From positions 1,674,001 to 1,738,000 of the forward strand of contig JAWWNJ010000027.1 of the NCBI GenBank assembly GCA_037176885.1: a stretch of DNA of 64,000 nucleotides, given 5' to 3'. The notes under the pieces are model-generated. The model made no database searches, had not been told where the DNA came from, and worked only from the letters and a program-made list of their open reading frames with translations. How positions within the stretch are numbered: the stretch's first letter is position 1; the number at the start of each line of letters is the position of its first letter. The stretch is from Favolaschia claudopus (Eukaryota > Basidiomycota > Agaricomycetes > Agaricales > Mycenaceae). Position numbers and translations under genes: made by a program. Positions 63,285-64,000 of the stretch are shown one piece after another.

Positions 63285-64000
63285 ATTCTGTTAGAGCTCG
63301 CTAGGAACCAGAGCTACAAAACAAATGCGTAGAATGTACTCTATATTCTGCGCTACTCTGAATCTGATACGAAATTCATGTATTCATAAGGAAGGGAGAA
63401 AAGCCCAGCACGTCCGTGACGTCACTTGTGCATTTGATCCTATCCGAGGCCAACCGATATCTGGCGATAGTAAGTACCAGCCGCGCCCGTGTTTTCAGTG
63501 GGGCTCAACAACAAACCGGAGTTGGCTTAAATGAAAGAGTATGCTTCAAGTTCACGAAAAAGACCATGAGTGGGTTGGAATTTCCATGTTTCAGAAACTG
63601 TTCCATCGAACTCAGCAACCTTGTAATTGCAAGGAGGTGCCAGATTCCCTGCTGGGGAATGGCTGTTAGGGCCCAAATCCGCGTGTTGCTCTTCTACGTA
63701 ATGTTGCGCTTTCTAGTTTACGACTGTACTCTTCAGATAGTTCCAAGTTGCACTGGGGTTCCTCCGGCTATTATCGCTGCCATTCATTCGCCCATCCCTC
63801 TGCACATGGCGACAACTAGGGTCCCATTTTTAAATTTTTGGCGACGACTGGCAGGCAGCAAGTCATGGTTTCCATAGCTTCCCCGACATGTGTCCAGCAG
63901 CAGTGACCTTGGATAAGCCGGGTATTGACCGCGGACAGCTTGTTTTTGCTGCTGACGATGAACATCTCAAAACGCGGGAGTACATCCGGACATGGGGCGT
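63285..64000. other. Unassigned right edge
   Basis: No gene or repeat is recognised. The frame 63416-63877 (plus) has no motif. ATTCTGTTAGAGCTC at 63285-63299 could be an old primer-binding site after an LTR end, but this is speculative. Confidence 0.3.

Overview
This window looks like a piece of a transposon-rich nuclear genome from a filamentous basidiomycete, most likely an Agaricomycete. Genes are split by short introns (about 43-63 nt, GT...AG, with CTNAY-type branch sites). Recognisable families are typical of that group: Ty3/gypsy and Ty1/copia retrotransposons, Mutator-like (MULE) transposase remnants with a SWIM finger, a PIF1-like helicase fragment, a sesquiterpene synthase, and an HTH + DDE integrase family that I know from mushroom genomes. 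Apart from one tRNA-like sequence I see no intact housekeeping gene. Almost everything is mobile DNA or debris, often nested.

Layout. 1-13 kb: a solo LTR (2194-2445), a GC-rich repeat mosaic, several TA-flanked miniature inverted-repeat elements (MITEs), and a decayed gypsy pol (7613-9315, minus strand) joined to a MULE head. 13461-19385: a gypsy element with near-identical 656-bp LTRs and a 4-bp target duplication, carrying a long pol ORF on the minus strand but no gag. 19.4-37 kb: a second GC-rich mosaic, many MITEs of at least five termini types, a tRNA-like gene (26170-26242), a PIF1 fragment and an uncharacterised multi-exon gene (about 28760-29774). 37286-43030: a 5.7-kb element with 506-bp terminal inverted repeats and three genes. 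43-56 kb: more MITEs, a LINE-ORF1-like remnant, repeat copies shared with the first 13 kb, and a nest of insertions inside insertions. 56-60.4 kb: an uncharacterised gene, a MULE head, a MULE tail carrying a hAT-like MITE, and a truncated sesquiterpene synthase fused to that tail. 60.9-63.3 kb: the 3' half of a copia element with an unusual LTR.

Most notable. The 37286-43030 element is the best candidate for an undescribed system. Its long inverted repeats enclose (a) a minus-strand BTB-like gene of 212 codons, (b) a five-exon integrase gene with helix-turn-helix and a D,D,E core, broken by a single 1-nt frameshift, and (c) a seven-exon gene for a 421-residue protein whose exons join in perfect phase. 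Genes (a) and (b) start only 77 bp apart, back to back. Two other findings deserve attention: the copia LTR has a second copy of one segment that lacks exactly a 50-nt GT...AG intron-like stretch, and three dispersed short elements share a constant loop inside hairpin arms that differ in sequence but still pair.

The gene models were built by reading splice phases by eye. Family names rest on recognised motifs, not on database searches.
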